A DNA stretch of 64,000 nt. It comes from Ligustrum vulgare. Lineage: Eukaryota; Streptophyta; Magnoliopsida; Lamiales; Oleaceae. The notes under the pieces are model-generated. The model made no database searches. It had not been told where the DNA came from and worked only from the letters and a program-made list of their open reading frames with translations. Positions 26,330-39,376 of this stretch are shown piece after piece. Numbering within the stretch: position 1 is the stretch's first letter; each line of letters begins with the position of its first letter. The position numbers were made by a program, and so were the translations under genes. Location of the stretch: assembly GCA_963555705.1 (NCBI GenBank), contig OY743174.1:60782234-60846233 (forward strand). The letters run 5' to 3'.

Positions 26330-27360
26330 AATGCAAAGAATATTTTGGAAAATATTTATTAACTTCAAACATGTATAACATAAATAGGCCATTTGAGGTT
26401 TTTTTTTGGAAATTTGACAAAATTAGTTTTAGCAAATATATTTGATAACAACTTTCTAAAAAACAATATTTTGTAAGTATTTATGATGAAAATTTTCATC
26501 TTTAGTACCGCAACATTCCATCGCCATTTCTTTTGCCAAAGGTTCCTCTCCTTACGACAGCATCTTCTCCCATTTCATTGAGTTTATATATAGCCCTTGT
26601 TTGAGACCCATTATTTGGGGAAAATTATGGTTTGAAAAAGTATTTTTTGGAGGATGTGTAGTTAAAAAATGTTTGAAAAGTAAAAAATGATAAGCTTGAC
26701 TAAAATAGATGGTTTAGATTGAGTGTTGAATAAATTTAGTTTACAAAAAATGGGGCCACACAGGGGCATAGTTACCATCCTTTACTTGAGTATCTTGCGG
26801 ACTGTTATATCCATCAAGAAATCGTCCTTCAAATAACTCATGATCAGAGTAGTTAAGCCCTTCCTATATTCCCACTAGTATTTTGGAAATAGTTGGTACT
26901 TTCTATATGGTTAAGGTGTCGATTCAGGAGCTGCCAAGAAAAAGAATTCCAAAAACCTAAAATTTATGAGATACAAAATACAAACTCCGATTAGTGAATA
27001 AAAAAAAAAAATAGATCATTATTTTGCACTTATTCCACCAATATTACCAGACGAAGATTAAATATCTGGAGACGACACAAGAGGTGGAACATGAGTTTGT
27101 GAAGGAGTTGGCACAAGATCTGACCGATGAGCTGGGTCACACAAGTTTGTGAAAGTGTTGCCAAGCATAAAATGGAGATAAGTCCCTGTTTGCTGAACAT
27201 CTTATTGGGCATCAATAAGAATAACATATTCCAAGGGTAACAATTTATAATATAGCGACTAATATTGTACCGCTTCTCAAAAACTATTTCTCAGCCTTTT
27301 GTTAGGTTTTCAGTTTGTTGTTTCTAGAGAGTAGTATTAAGTTGTACAATAAGGGGGTTG
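26330..27360. repeat. Older paralogous block, copy 2 version
   Basis: Counterpart of 505..1650, with the decayed reverse-strand gene fragment at about 26810..27165. About 90 bases near its end are missing relative to copy 1. Confidence 0.8.
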
Positions 27361-28296
27361 GTAATTGAGTTGTCAATACGAGAAAAGGGTTCTACACCGA
27401 CAACAAATTTCGACAGCAAAAAGTCGTCGCTCTAGGTGTAACCTACGGAGTGGACAAAGTAGTCGTCGCTTTTGGTTGAAGTAATACAAATCTCATGGGG
27501 GATTTGACAATTGAATTAACATTTATCATATAGAAGCTAAAGAGAAAAACGTTGACATAGCAAAATTAATGTGTTCTTTCTAAAAATTTTAAAGGCATAA
27601 ACTTATTTCATTATCTTCGTAATTTTCAATCTTTGTTCAGAAATTACAGATGAATCAGTAATTGGTAGATTACAAATTTATTTCTAAGTGGACGCATGAG
27701 TTTGCGTCTTCTGCACGTTTCCTGAACATGAAATGCACATTTCCTTGTGCTTGTAAATATTTTTATCGGTAATGAAAAATTGAGATTTTCTTATTTTTAG
27801 CCTAAATTCGAAGCTCAAGCCCTAATTACGAACTCGAAGAATCAATTTTTGGTCATGGCTACAGGCTTCATATATCTCTCTGGACTACCTATTGTTATGG
27901 GAATGCATGTTCCCAGAGAGATTTTCTTGAAAGGAAACTTTCCCACAAATGTCATTACATGGACACTAGACTAGCTACTTTCTCCTGGCAAGGCCTGGAT
28001 GCACTACTTATAACTTGCCTTTCTACAGATATGAAGCCCCGATTTAGTATATACCCGGCAAACATTATCTTTACTTACTTTGTGGGTTGTTGAATAACTT
28101 GATCCAGGTCTGCCATCGCTTTTGATCTAGCTAGCTTTCTTTGCTTCACGAAATGATTGCGGTCAATCGAGTTGAATAATAATCAAAATAAATGCTTCAA
28201 AAGTAATGACATAATATTATTTTGTGTTGGGTAATGTACCTACATCAACCGACAAAGTAAAAATTAAAATTTCACTACAATAAAAAATAACAGGTA
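27361..28296. other. No gene seen
   Basis: Counterpart of 1651..2563; no coding sequence recognised. Confidence 0.5.
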
Positions 28297-28913
28297 TGTA
28301 AGGATTTAAGGTTCAGAATCAAACCACAAAGAACAAGAACAAGAGTTAACCACAAAGAATCAAAACACTTTATTCAGAAACCGTAAAAATTACAGAAACA
28401 AAACTCAGAAATATACATAAAACTTCCAGAAACTAAGAACTCGTACAAAGAATCACAAAGAAACAACTGAGTTACAGATAACTCTGCCAAACTCAAAAGA
28501 AAACGTATACTGATTAACACAAATCAGTATCAAACCATAACCACTAAGAGATCACATGTTAAATCTGTGTTTTTCTGGAAGAGATGCGAAGAAATCACGA
28601 AGAACAGAAGAGGCGATGAAGAATCGCCTATCAGAGAGAGAAAAATTAGGGTTTTTGTGTAAGGATCTATCTAGAATGAATTCTGAACGACTCAGCTCCC
28701 TTATCATCATAGGTGGACGGCCAGGATTGATCAGATCACATCCAAGGGTTCAGATAAGGCGGTGGAGTTAATGGATCTTGACCCGGTTGAATAGTAATGG
28801 TCCGGCTGAAGGTAATGATTCGGACTTGGGCTCCAAATAATAATTGTGTAACATGGGCTGAATAATTGGGCTCAATACTGGTCCATCTCCTTAATCAGAT
28901 CAATATTCCAACA
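28297..28913 (-). repeat. Copia B 3' LTR (617 bp)
   Basis: Starts TGTAAGGATT and ends TTCCAACA. It lacks the 58-bp deletion of copy A, showing that deletion is private to copy A. Confidence 0.93.
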
Positions 28914-28926
28914 ATATCCACCTCAA
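28914..28926 (-). other. Copia B polypurine tract
   Basis: Reverse strand reads TTGAGGTGGATAT before the LTR start; one base differs from copy A. Confidence 0.78.
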
Positions 28927-28995
28927 TTGAGCTGAATTCCAGTATCTGATAAAACATAATAGACAAATATCAAAATTCAATCAAGTTCAAAAAAC

Positions 28996-31829
28996 TTAAT
29001 GCATCTTTAAACTTAATTCTGAATGTTTCATGTCTTTAGATTCACTTTCTTTCAATTTAAAAATCCATTTACAGTCAATTATCCTTTTATTTACAGGTTT
29101 ATTGACTAAAATCCAAGTACCATTCTTTAAAAGTGAGTCCATTTCATCTTGCATTACTGCAAGCCAAAGTTTGGAATCCTTAGAAGACACAACTTCTTCA
29201 AAGGATTGAGGTTCAAGTAAAATAGGATCAGTATATGTAAAAGCAGACACAAAATCAGGATCCTCAAACCTAGGAAGAGGTCTAATCTCTCTTCTGGGTC
29301 TATCCCTAGCCAATTGATAATTTTCTAGATTAGTTTCAACTTCAGGGATATCATCAGATTGTGATTCAGTGCCTGCAGGTTCATGGTCAGGTTCAGGAAA
29401 GACATAAGGAGATTGTGGGGTTTGCTCCACCTGAAACTGAGTATTGGGCAGGCCATTTTCATCACCTAAATGGTCTGCACTCAGCTCAAAAGTTATAAAA
29501 TCTTTTTCTTTAACACGATCAGTCAATTTTTCATTTTTGCAAGGAAAATCATTTTCATTAGAAACCACAGACCTACTCAAAATGACCCTGTATCCTCCCT
29601 GTTCCCTGACCCATAACCTATAGCCCTTGACTCCTTCTCCATACCCAAGAAAGACACATTTTAAAGACCTGGAGTCAAGTTTAGATTCGTAATGGTGTGA
29701 GTAGGCAGCACAACCAAAAACTTTTAATTTTGAAAAATCAGGAAGAGAATTATTCCAGATTTGATCTGGAATCTTAAAATCGATAGCACTGCAGGGAGAA
29801 AGATTTATCAAATAGGATGCAGTTTTGACTGCTTCACCCCAAAAAATTTTAGGCAAATTTGAATCAAGTAAGAGACACCTAGTTCTTTCAAGAAGTGTCC
29901 TATTCATTCTTTCAGCAACCCCATTTTGCTGTGAACTGTAGGCAACAGTCCTATGCCTAAGAATACCTAAGGTGCTACAAAAAGAATCAAACTCTTGATT
30001 ACAAAATTCTAAACCATTATCAGTTCTAATAGTTTTGACTCTTTTTCCTTTCAAATTTTGAACTAAGGTGATCCAGTTTTTGAAAACAGACACAGTGACA
30101 TCCTTAGTTTTTAACAAATGCACCCAGGTTTTCCTAGAAAAGTCATCTTCTATAAGAAGAAAATATCTGAAACCTGAAACTGAACCCACAGGAGCAGGAC
30201 CCCACAAATCAGCATGCACATATACAAGCACATCAGAAGATTTATGAATACCTTTACCAAAAGAACTTCTTTTCTGTTTGCCTAACACACATTTTTCACA
30301 GAAGTCAAGTTTATGCAACACATCATTACCAAATACACCTTTGGTTTCAAGTAGCTTAAGTCCTTTTTGACTTATGTGTTCTAATCTTTTATGCCATAAT
30401 TCAGTTTTATTCAAGTCATACATAGCATTAAAAGACTTAACATAAACATGCAAGGCATTCATCATATAGATTCCATTAATTTTGGGAGTACTCATAATCA
30501 AGCATTTATTTTTGAAAATACTCAAAGAACCATTTTGCATTCTGATCTCAAAAGATTCAGAATCTAAAACTTTAAGTGAAGTCAAGTTCCTTTTCAAATC
30601 AGGAACATATTTGGTTTTATTCAAAATAAGAGTTTTGTTATTTTCAAGTTGTAACAAAACCTTTCCAATACCTTTCACATCACAAGAAATATTATTGCCT
30701 AGTTTCACAGAACCAAAACAATCATTACTGAAATCAGCAAACATATCCTTTTCAGGACACATGTGAAAGGTGCAACCAGAATCTAAAATCCATTCATTCT
30801 TATTATCTGACTCAGTAGTGACATAAACCACCCCATTATTATTATTATTATCTTGCACTACAGCCTCAGTCTGATTAGTGATACCCTGTTCATTTTTCCT
30901 TTTAAAACAATATTTAATATGATGTCCAGGTTGGCCACAATAAAAACAAATTCTAGGTGGTTTATCTATATTAGCAGTACCAACATTATTATCCTGAGAT
31001 CTAAAATTGTTCCGGTTTCTGAAATTATTATAATTTTTAGCATTATTATCTTGATTTCTGAAACCAGACTGACTCCTAAAGTTACTGTCTCTAGGCCTAT
31101 TGAAGTTGCCTTCATTTTGAAAATTTCCTTTTATAGGCTTGTTATTCCAATCCCTATTATTGCTAGAAGTATTCCAATTTTTATTGAAATTTGTTCTAGC
31201 CTTGTTCAGCCTAGGAGAGTTCTTCTTCCTAGAGGTACCTATCACATTATAGGCTTCCTTAGGATTATTTTTAAACTCTAACTCTTTATTCTTAAGGGAT
31301 GTATGGACTATTTCAGTGGTCAACTTCTACCCCCCATACTCTAAAGCATTCCTCAAATCTTTAAACTTATCCCCATAACATTCAGTAAACAAACAACTTT
31401 TTGTTCATCAGTAAGTTTTTCATTTTCATCACAGTTTAACAGACTTTGTGTGATTTTAGTAAACCTACTCATGTTCTCTTCTACATCCTTAGATGGATCA
31501 AATTTAAAAGAGAAATATTGTATCCAAAGAAAACACTTATCAGGCAAGGAAACAGTATCATAAAGTTCTTCCAATCTATCCCATAATTCTGATGTAGTTT
31601 TAGTCTTGCTTACTTGTCTAATGACATTATCAGATAAGTGTAAAAATAAAGTGCTCCATGCAGTTTCATCCATTTCAAGTTGTTTGTCCTGAGGGGTATA
31701 AAGCGGCCAGGATTTATCAATTTCCTTAGCACATTTCATTTGAAGTAGTAAAGCTCGCAGTTTTTGGCTCCACAGGTTGAAATCCCCTTTGCCATTCCAT
31801 ATTTCAACATCTACCTTAACAGTAGCCAT
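28996..31829 (-). pseudogene. Copia B gag-protease-integrase polyprotein (broken, RT absent)
   Basis: From ATG at 31829: UBN2-type gag, CCHC knuckle (CFYCGQPGHHIKYC), protease with ILDSGCTFHM, integrase zinc region (LWHKRLEHISQKGL) and catalytic core with Asp (YVHADLWGP), Asp (IRTDNGLEF) and Glu (NGVAERMNRT), then a linker to DEMDSLLKNGTW and CKWIFKLKE, where RT should begin. It stops at 28996 after a short unrelated tail. Two lesions lie in gag: a one-base deletion in a C run near 31373 and a CAG-to-TAG stop near 31330. From 31323 downwards 775 codons are open. Domain order integrase-before-RT and the sequence motifs make this Copia. Confidence 0.94.
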
Positions 31830-32875
31830 TGAAATAATGACCAAGATTTTGAAAATATTTCAAGTTATTGAGCTTTAGTAGTTTAAAGAACAAATAATCA
31901 GATAGTAAACAATAATGCAGGTCACAATCACAAAGTAAGACAATATCACAATGTCAAGAATTTATATTCAAGATAATTTGCTAATATTCAGAACACAGTA
32001 TTCAGCAAACAAAGTAATCAAGGTGATCACAATTCAACAGTCTAATTACTCAATCAAGAAAATGTTCAAAGCAGTATACTGATAAAAACTGTCCTTCCAG
32101 TATATCCCTCAACCTATACTGGATATTCCACACTCCCTCAGATTCCCGGATTCTCAATGAAATCCTGGACAAAGGTAAGCTAGGAGTCCTAGTTATAGGT
32201 TTCAACGGAGAGATTTGGGAGAGAACAGGAAATTTGAAAGACAAATTTACAGTATAGGATTACAGTAATTGAATAATATCACCTGATTGCAGAATTATAT
32301 TAAGCTATAGCAGCTTCCACAAAGAGTCAGAATCCCAGAAGTCCAGGGCCACAAAGTACCAAAATCAATTGTTCACCACAAAGAATTTATCCACAAAGAA
32401 ATATCACCAAGTATCCACCACGAAGAATCAACCACCAAGAATCAATGTAGGATCTATGTGTGACCAGAATATTTTATAAAAATTATTCTATGTCTCAAGA
32501 TCCTCAAAAAATATAGACTCAGAAATAAGATCCAGATACACAAAATTTCAGAAACCCTAATTTAAAATGGTTTCAAAAGAACAGTATCCACGAAGTTTTA
32601 AAAGATTTTATATAAAAATCCCTTTAAAAAAAAGTTTTAGAATCTGAAAGATTTTAAAAAAAAAAAATTTAGAAAATAAAAATATACTATTAGGGTTTGA
32701 AAAATAGACTTAAGAAAATAAAATTTCTTAAAAAATTTAAACAGTTCAGAAACCCTAAAATTGTTCGAAGAAATCAATTTGTTTTCAGAAACACTAAATT
32801 CCCAAAAAAAAAAAAAAAAAATTCTGGATCCACCAGTTCTGAGTCAAATCCACCTGGTTTTTCAAAGAACCCTAA

Positions 32876-32888
32876 GGCTCTAATACCA
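32876..32888 (-). other. Copia B primer binding site
   Basis: Reverse strand TGGTATTAGAGCC, identical to copy A, one base inside the 5' LTR. Confidence 0.88.
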
Positions 32889-32889
32889 C

Positions 32890-33512
32890 TGTAAGGATTT
32901 AAGGCTCAGAATCAAACCACAAAGAACAAGAACAAGAGTTAACCATAAAGAATCAAAACACTTTATTCAGAAACCGTAAAAATTACAGAAACAGAAAACA
33001 AAACTCAGAAATATACATAAAACTTCCAGAAACTAAGAACTCGTACAAAGAATCACAAAGAAACAACTGAGTTACAGAAAACTCTGCCAAACTCAAAAGA
33101 AAACGTATACTGATTAACACAAATCAGTATCAAACCACAACCACTAAGAGATCACATGTTAAATATGTGTTTTTCTGGAAGAGATGCGAAGAAATCACGA
33201 AGAACAGAAGAGGCGATGAAGAATCGCCTATCAGAGAGAGAAAAATTAGGGTTTTTGTGTAAGGATCTATCTAGAATGAATTCTGAACGACTCAGCTCCC
33301 TTATCATCATAGGTGGACGGCCAGGATTGACCAGATCACATCCAAGGGTTCAGATAAGGCGGTGGATCAATGGATCATGACCCGGCTGAATAGTAATGGT
33401 CCGGCTGAAGGTAATGATCCGGACTTGGGCTCCAAATAATAATTGTGTAACATGGGCTGAATAATTGGGCTCAATACTGGTCCATCTCCTTAATCAGATC
33501 AATTGTCCAACA
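32890..33512 (-). repeat. Copia B 5' LTR (623 bp)
   Basis: Starts TGTAAGGATT and ends GTCCAACA; same length as the corresponding LTR of copy A. Confidence 0.93.
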
Positions 33513-33991
33513 TGGTACAATGTTCTTCACTAAATAGTACAACTACAGGCTCATCAGATCATTAGTGGTTCTTGCCATTCCACTAATAAATCGTCGAATA
33601 AAAAATACGGAATCCCTTAAATACAACATTAGTAATTTAACCAAGCACAACTATCACAAGAATAAAACTCTTAAAAACCATACCAAAATATGCAAATGTT
33701 TAGATAGAGGTTGGTGAGATATCAGTATTTCTTCGAGAGATTGAGCGAGCTTCTGTACTTGCATAACTTCTGCACAGTTTCTCTTTGCTTTCTTTGTTAT
33801 ATAGGCTGAAATTTTTCACTCGCACGTCTCATGCACTTCTGTTCTCTATATGTGCCTTCTTTCACAAATTTTTGTTCTTTCTTTTCTACTAGCATCATCA
33901 CTAGGATTTTTTATTTTATTTTATTTATAATTATTATTATTTTTAAGGAGTTCAATTAGTATGCATGTTTTCCCATGGAGTGATAAACTAA
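33513..33991. other. No gene seen
   Basis: Counterpart of 7802..8280. Confidence 0.5.
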
Positions 33992-35250
33992 ATGCTACTT
34001 CGATCATCGGTAGGAGTGTTTCCTTTGTCAAGAATAACCAATCTTGATTTTTCAAGAAATATCTTCTTCAGAGTGCCACACTTTGCATCAATATTGATTT
34101 ATCTTTCTCTTCTGCCTCCCTTTCCCCTTTACAAGTTCTTCTCCAGCCAGCTTTTCATGAAGTGTATAGCTGATTCCAAGAACACTTGGCCTTTTACCTA
34201 TGAATATACTACCCAAAGAACTGCATCCTTGTCGTGGCATTTTCTCATAGAGAGATGCTTGAGAGCCAACTTGTTTTCCTTCAAAGAGAACTTCAGACTG
34301 CCTTGGTTATGGCTTAGGAACTTAAACTTACCGTTCGTGATCTCTTCTTTCCAAGTGACATACTGGTCGGAGCAATAACCACAGGTTGGCAGTTTGGAAA
34401 TAAGTTCAAAAAAGTTTCCCTGAAAACAATAGCCAAACTGGTTTTTCCAGTCTCTGGATCATGAGGATTGATGCATCCCCCGACTGAGGGCCTGTTTGTT
34501 CCCGAGCATTTTTTCCAGCATTTGCCTCAAATTCATTTCCAACCACACATTTTTATGGGATCCATCACTTTTCACCCTTTCCAACTGAACATTCCCCCAA
34601 GACCTTTTTTCTTCCATTATGTACCAGACACGCTCTTGACTTGGATTGGAAGTCCTTAGTTCAGTGAGATCAATGCTTCCAGCTAAGTTCTTCCACAAAA
34701 ACTCAAAGCCTTCTTGCTGATGTTTTTACAGGCCTTCTTCAGACCAGATTTAATGTTCCAAACTTTTCATTGATTTTTACTGTTATTAACTGTTAAATTA
34801 TCTTCTTTCCTTGTGGCATACTGGCTGGACCAATAACCACAGGTTGGCAGTTTGGAAATAAGTTCAAATAAGTTTCCCTGAAAACAATAGCCAAACTGGT
34901 TTTTCTGGTGCTTGGATCATGAGAATTGATGCATCCCCCAACTCACGGCCTGTTTGCTCCCGAGAGATTTTTCCAAATTTTCTCTCAAATTCATTTCCAA
35001 CCACACATTTTTATAGGATCCATCACTTTTCATACTTTCCAACTGCACATTCCCCCAAGACCTTTTTTCTTCCATTATGTACCAAACAGTTGGAAGTCCT
35101 CAGTTCAGTGAGATCAATGCTACCAGCTAAGTTCTTGCACAAAAACTCAAAGCCTTCTTGCTGATGTTTTTACAGGCCTTCTTAAGACCAGATTTAATGT
35201 TCCAAACTTTTCATTGAGTTTTACTGTTATTAACTGTTACATTATCCACT
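33992..35250 (-). pseudogene. Unidentified gene fragments with 458-bp tandem duplication, copy 2
   Basis: Near-identical counterpart of 8281..9540: the YVTWKEEITNGKFKFL reading on the reverse strand (34378..34205), then two tandem units (34341..35250) with the SIDLTELRTS peptide. Very few substitutions separate the two copies. Function not recognised. Confidence 0.45.
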
Positions 35251-37553
35251 TATGATAATAAATAAAGTCCATCAAACATAGTATTGACTAAACATTCTGT
35301 GCAAGTATGTTAAACAAGATGTTACATATGATTTATGAAATTAAGCCAAGTTGTAGCGATCCAGAATTTTTACGAAATTAATAATTATTTTAATATTTAG
35401 AAAATTGTGTCGCTACTATTTCACCTATTATTTTGAAGTTAACGCCGCGACGGATTCGTCTAGCCAAGTCAAGAAATATCGAATTTGTTCGATTTTAAAT
35501 TAAAATCCAAATTTCTAAAATTATGTTATTTAACTATTTATTCAAAGTATTATTTTCAAAATCATTTTGAATTCCAAATTTATTAAAATATCCCAATGAT
35601 CCTTATCAAATTATTTCAAGTCCAAATACGAAATCCAATTTTATCTCAAAATTTACTCACTTCTCAAATGTATTTTCAGTCAAAAAATATATCTGTTTTA
35701 AATACGTTTCTTGATCGTAGTTAGTCAAATTTTTAATTAATTATCCAAATTGATCCTATCTAACTAAACTAAAAAAATTTCCCACACGATATTCTCCTCT
35801 TATCCACCCATTCACCATCATTATGTCTCAAAGACATAATGATTATGATTCACACAACACTCACCATTTGCAGCCACAATTTGAGGAGCTTGCCTTCAAT
35901 TATCAATTCAATTTCAATCCCTCTTTCCAGCAAGAAAGATGCCTTTTCTCTTTATCATTATATCACCATGACCAACCTGCAAACAATCCAAACTCCACTG
36001 CAATCGATCATCACTGCAAAATCAACATCACCAGCCACCATCTACACTGCAACATCATCATCACCTGAAACACTGCCACTGCAGTCCTCATTTGCACCAC
36101 CACCGTCTGCCTTCCATCACCACCAACCCATTATCGATCATCATCATCAGTCCAACCACCAGCCATCACCCTGCCCTTGTTGAACTCCAAAACCAACTCA
36201 TGGCCAATTCAACAACAAGTTTCACAATCTGTTTCAATCACAAATTTGCTGCCATCTCCAATTCCCCCTGTCCACTGTCATCAATAGAACATTACAAATC
36301 AAAAATCAATATAACCTCAACCAGCCACCACCTCCGTTAATCAATCCCCATCATCAACCATCCAACACTACTCTATATCCATCACCGGAATACATCCACT
36401 GCAAACCACCGATCGCACACTGCCCTTCAGTTGGACACCCAACCGAATCCCAAACCTAGTCCCAAATCAATCATCCAAAAATAAAAACCCAAACCAAGAA
36501 ATAGATGAAGCCCAGTTACTTACCTCACCTCAGACCACCTCTTCGCCGGAAAATCACGACCTAAACCGCGAACCCTAGCTTCGGTTTCACACGGTTTTCG
36601 CACCTAAACTCGTACCAAACCTCTCAAAAATTGGAACCCCCATCCTTGCCGTCGCTCACCGTAACCTACGCCTGCCTTTCGCCGGTGTTTTCGCCGTCGC
36701 AGCCCTTCGTCTTCTTCGATCGCGTTTTGAGAGAGATTGAGTGAAGAGAGAGTAAGGTCGAGAGACAGTATAGTGAGAGAGAGAAATGAGGAGCTGATTT
36801 ATTTATTTAATTTCAGAATCTGCAGTTTAGTCCCTGAAGTTTTAAAGCCTTTCAATTCAGTCCCTATGTTTTAAAATGTCTTAATTCAGCCCTTTCAATT
36901 CTTTTTAAAGTTATCCATTTCAGCCCCAAAGTTTTAAATGAGTTTTAATCAGCCCTTTCATTTTCAAAATCTATTATTTCAGTCACTGTTGATTTACTTT
37001 TAAGCCCAAGTTTCAAAAGTATCTATTTTAATCCCTCAACTTTCAAAGGATTCATTTTAGTCCCTCAACTTTCAAAACATCAATTTTAGTCCTCAAAATA
37101 TAATTTATCATTTTGAACTATATATTCGATAGACTAAAGTGACTTATTGGCTAAGACGAAGCGTACAGAGAATTTAAAGAAATTGAAGTCATTCCCGCTC
37201 AACTTTGCACTCGTCGAATTTGAGGTAGACTCGCACTTATTAATTGATTTAAATTATGATTTCATATGAATGTCATGTGACTTGTGAAAGTCAATTTTTA
37301 AGAAAAGCAAGTATGTTTTTATGAAGGTAAATATACCTTATGTTGTTATGAAAAGTAAGTATGTTTTTATGAAAAGAAAATATACTTTATGTTTTTACGA
37401 AAAGTAAGTATACCCTATGCTTCACGAAAATGTTTTTTTGGATCATTGCTATGAAATCAATCTACCAAGATTGTTTTGGGTCCCATATGATAAGTTATGA
37501 TATGTTAAGGGGACCGGAGTTTTAGTAGCGCTACACATAAGAATTCTTGCCAC

Positions 37554-37835
37554 GAAGTTCGGTAACATTCTTGTGTCTCCTATGTTTATGAGGATTTGCC
37601 ACGAAGTTCGGTAAAATTCCTGTGTTTCCATATTTTTATGAGGATTTACCACCTAAGTTCGGTAAAATTCCTGTCGCATATGTTTATGAGGATTTCGATC
37701 CTATCTTATGTTATGATGCAATTGATCCCTATGAATTTCAAAAATTATGCTTGGTATACTTACTGTGATTTTACTGTTATTATGATTTTACTGCATAAGA
37801 ATTCTTGCCACCTAAGTTCGGTAAAGTTCTTGTAT
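37554..37835 (+). repeat. AAGTTCGGTAAA direct repeats (four) in LTR
   Basis: Units reading gccacgaagttcggtaaaat or gccacctaagttcggtaaag occur at about 37554, 37599, 37649 and 37808, each followed by ttcttgtg/ttcctgtg and, later, tatgtttatgaggattt. Present at the same offsets in the 3' LTR (44649..44920). Function unknown; could be regulatory. Confidence 0.8.
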
Positions 37836-37924
37836 GTTTATGAGGATTTAAATCCTATCTTATGTTATGCTTTCAAAAGAAATTATGCTTGGCATAATTA
37901 AAATGTTTTTATAAGTATATGGTT

Positions 37925-38062
37925 TTCAAAGAGATGTTTTCAAAGAGATGTTTTCAAAGAGTTGTTTTCAAAGAGCTGTTTTCAAAGAGCTATTTTCAAA
38001 GAGTTGTTTTCAAAGAGCTGTTTTCAAAGAACTATTTTCAAAGAGATGTTTTCAAAGAGCCT
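37925..38062 (+). repeat. 14-bp tandem repeat array in LTR (~10 units)
   Basis: Units of the form TTTTCAAAGAGMTG repeat about ten times with the two bases before the final position varying. The same array is at 45009..45146 in the 3' LTR. It creates two overlapping repetitive open frames that are not credible genes. Confidence 0.93.
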
Positions 38063-38607
38063 ATTATTTTCACAATATGTCTCGTGCTGTAATGCACAAT
38101 ATGAGTTTTATCAAGAGCCGTTTTATAAAGAAGCTCTATCAATGCCCGTTTTATAAAGAGCCGGGATTTATGTGTTTAATCATCTTATAAATTAAATTAA
38201 TTTGCGATGAGTCTACTGAGTATTTCCCCCATGAAATACTCACCCTACTTTTTAACAGTTTTGCAGATTTCGGAGACGGTGGCGAGCGATGAATGATGGT
38301 GGCAATAATCGTTAAACGGTAGAAAGTTTGACGTTAATGGTTTCCGTATTTTCCAAACAATCGAATAATTTAGAGAAGTTCATTTATTGAGAAATTATGA
38401 CATTGGCAATTTCTTTACAATATTAATGGTTCGATTTACTATTTCAAATGGTTTCATAAATGTTTTCAATTTTATCGGCCATTACAGTTTATTTAATGTT
38501 GCCAAAAAATGAATTTCAATTATTTCTTCCGCAAAAATATTATTAGAAAAATTTAGACAGAAAATGACGTAGTGAATCGGGTGTACGGAACTCGGGGCGC
38601 TACAAGT

Positions 38608-38619
38608 TGGTATCAGAGC
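38608..38619 (+). other. Primer binding site
   Basis: TGGTATCAGAGC, three bases after the 5' LTR end, complementary to the initiator-Met tRNA 3' end. Fixes the element as plus-strand. Confidence 0.9.
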
Positions 38620-39267
38620 TAGTCTGCGTTTCTGTAGACTGGTAAAATTTTCAAAAAGAATTTTAAGAAATATTTTCCATTATAAGATTTTTATTGATGA
38701 AGATTGCCACTGCCATCATTCGTTCCACCAACTCCGAGGTAAAGAAGTTTATGATGTTTAAAGTTATTTCAGTATTTCGAATACTCATTTTATAGATTTA
38801 TGAGAAAGAATGAAGAGTATTTCGGATACTTATGATTTATGAGAAATAAGAATGTATTTTTTCGAAAATAATGATGTTGTTATGCTTTGTCATAACTTAT
38901 ATGCTTTAATGTATGATTATGAGAAATTTTTTTTAAGAAAGAAAACGAGTGTTGAGCATAATGGGAATAATATGATTTAAGAATGATTTTTAAATAATTT
39001 TTGTCCTCGAGTTTGAAATGATGAACCCTAGATGGACTTTGCATAATTGATTTTAGACATGGCACTAAGTATGAGAAGTCAACGGAAAGGATTTGAATAT
39101 ATGTTCAGATTATCTATCGTTTAGATTAAACGAGAAATAGCAAGCCAGTTATGAAGTATGGCCTTGTGAATAAATTTTGGGAATATGATTTATGGCATAT
39201 ATTTATAAGTATGAATAATCTTTTGAGCCAATTAAGGTATGGAAGGAAGTGATATTATGATATTGAA
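38620..39267 (+). other. Element leader, no gene
   Basis: Begins like a Gypsy leader (agtctgcgtttctgtagact) and then becomes AT-rich with no gag frame. Confidence 0.55.
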
Positions 39268-39376
39268 AAAAAATGAATTTCAATTATTTCTTCCGCAAAA
39301 ATATTATTCGAAAAATTTAGACAGAAAATGACGTAGTGAATCGGGTATACGGAACTCGGGGCGCTACAAGTTGGTA
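39268..39376 (+). repeat. Internal extra copy of LTR end plus primer-site start
   Basis: This 109-bp stretch repeats the last ~100 bases of the LTR (from aaaaaatgaatttcaatt to ggcgctaca) and continues into AGTTGGTA, the LTR-to-primer-site junction, before changing to other sequence. Compare 38505..38613. It shows one base difference from each LTR in places and is a junction copy inside the element. Confidence 0.9.

Larger units (their letters stand above)
28297..33512 (-). mobile_element. Copia LTR retrotransposon, RT/RNase H deleted (copy B)
   Basis: Duplicate of the element at 2564..7801. LTRs 28297..28913 and 32890..33512 are both full length. The primer site is at 32876..32888 and the polypurine tract at 28914..28926. 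The flank aggta/tggta agrees with the imperfect duplication of copy A. The coding region is much better preserved than in copy A but has the same missing RT and RNase H, so that deletion predates the large duplication. Confidence 0.94.
35352..38604 (+). repeat. 5' LTR (3253 bp)
   Basis: Very long LTR. It contains CA-rich open frames (35823..36340), a pyrimidine/purine stretch with GAGAGA (36730..36785), repeated phrases of the type agtccctcaactttcaaa (36830..37105), a spaced AAGTTCGGTAAA repeat family (37554..37835), and a 14-bp tandem array (37925..38060). The open frames occur in both LTRs and have low-complexity composition. Confidence 0.95.

Noticed and set aside
35823..36340. Three overlapping His/Ser/Thr-rich frames in the 5' LTR (also 42918..43435)
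   Set aside because: Three frames open at once over a CA-rich stretch signals low complexity, not coding.
37925..38062. CRISPR-like regular repeats
   Set aside because: No spacers: units are contiguous, 14 bp long, and inside a plant retrotransposon LTR.
37948..38190. Repetitive frame with FSKSCFQRAVFKEL units
   Set aside because: Direct product of the 14-bp tandem array; two frames are equally open.
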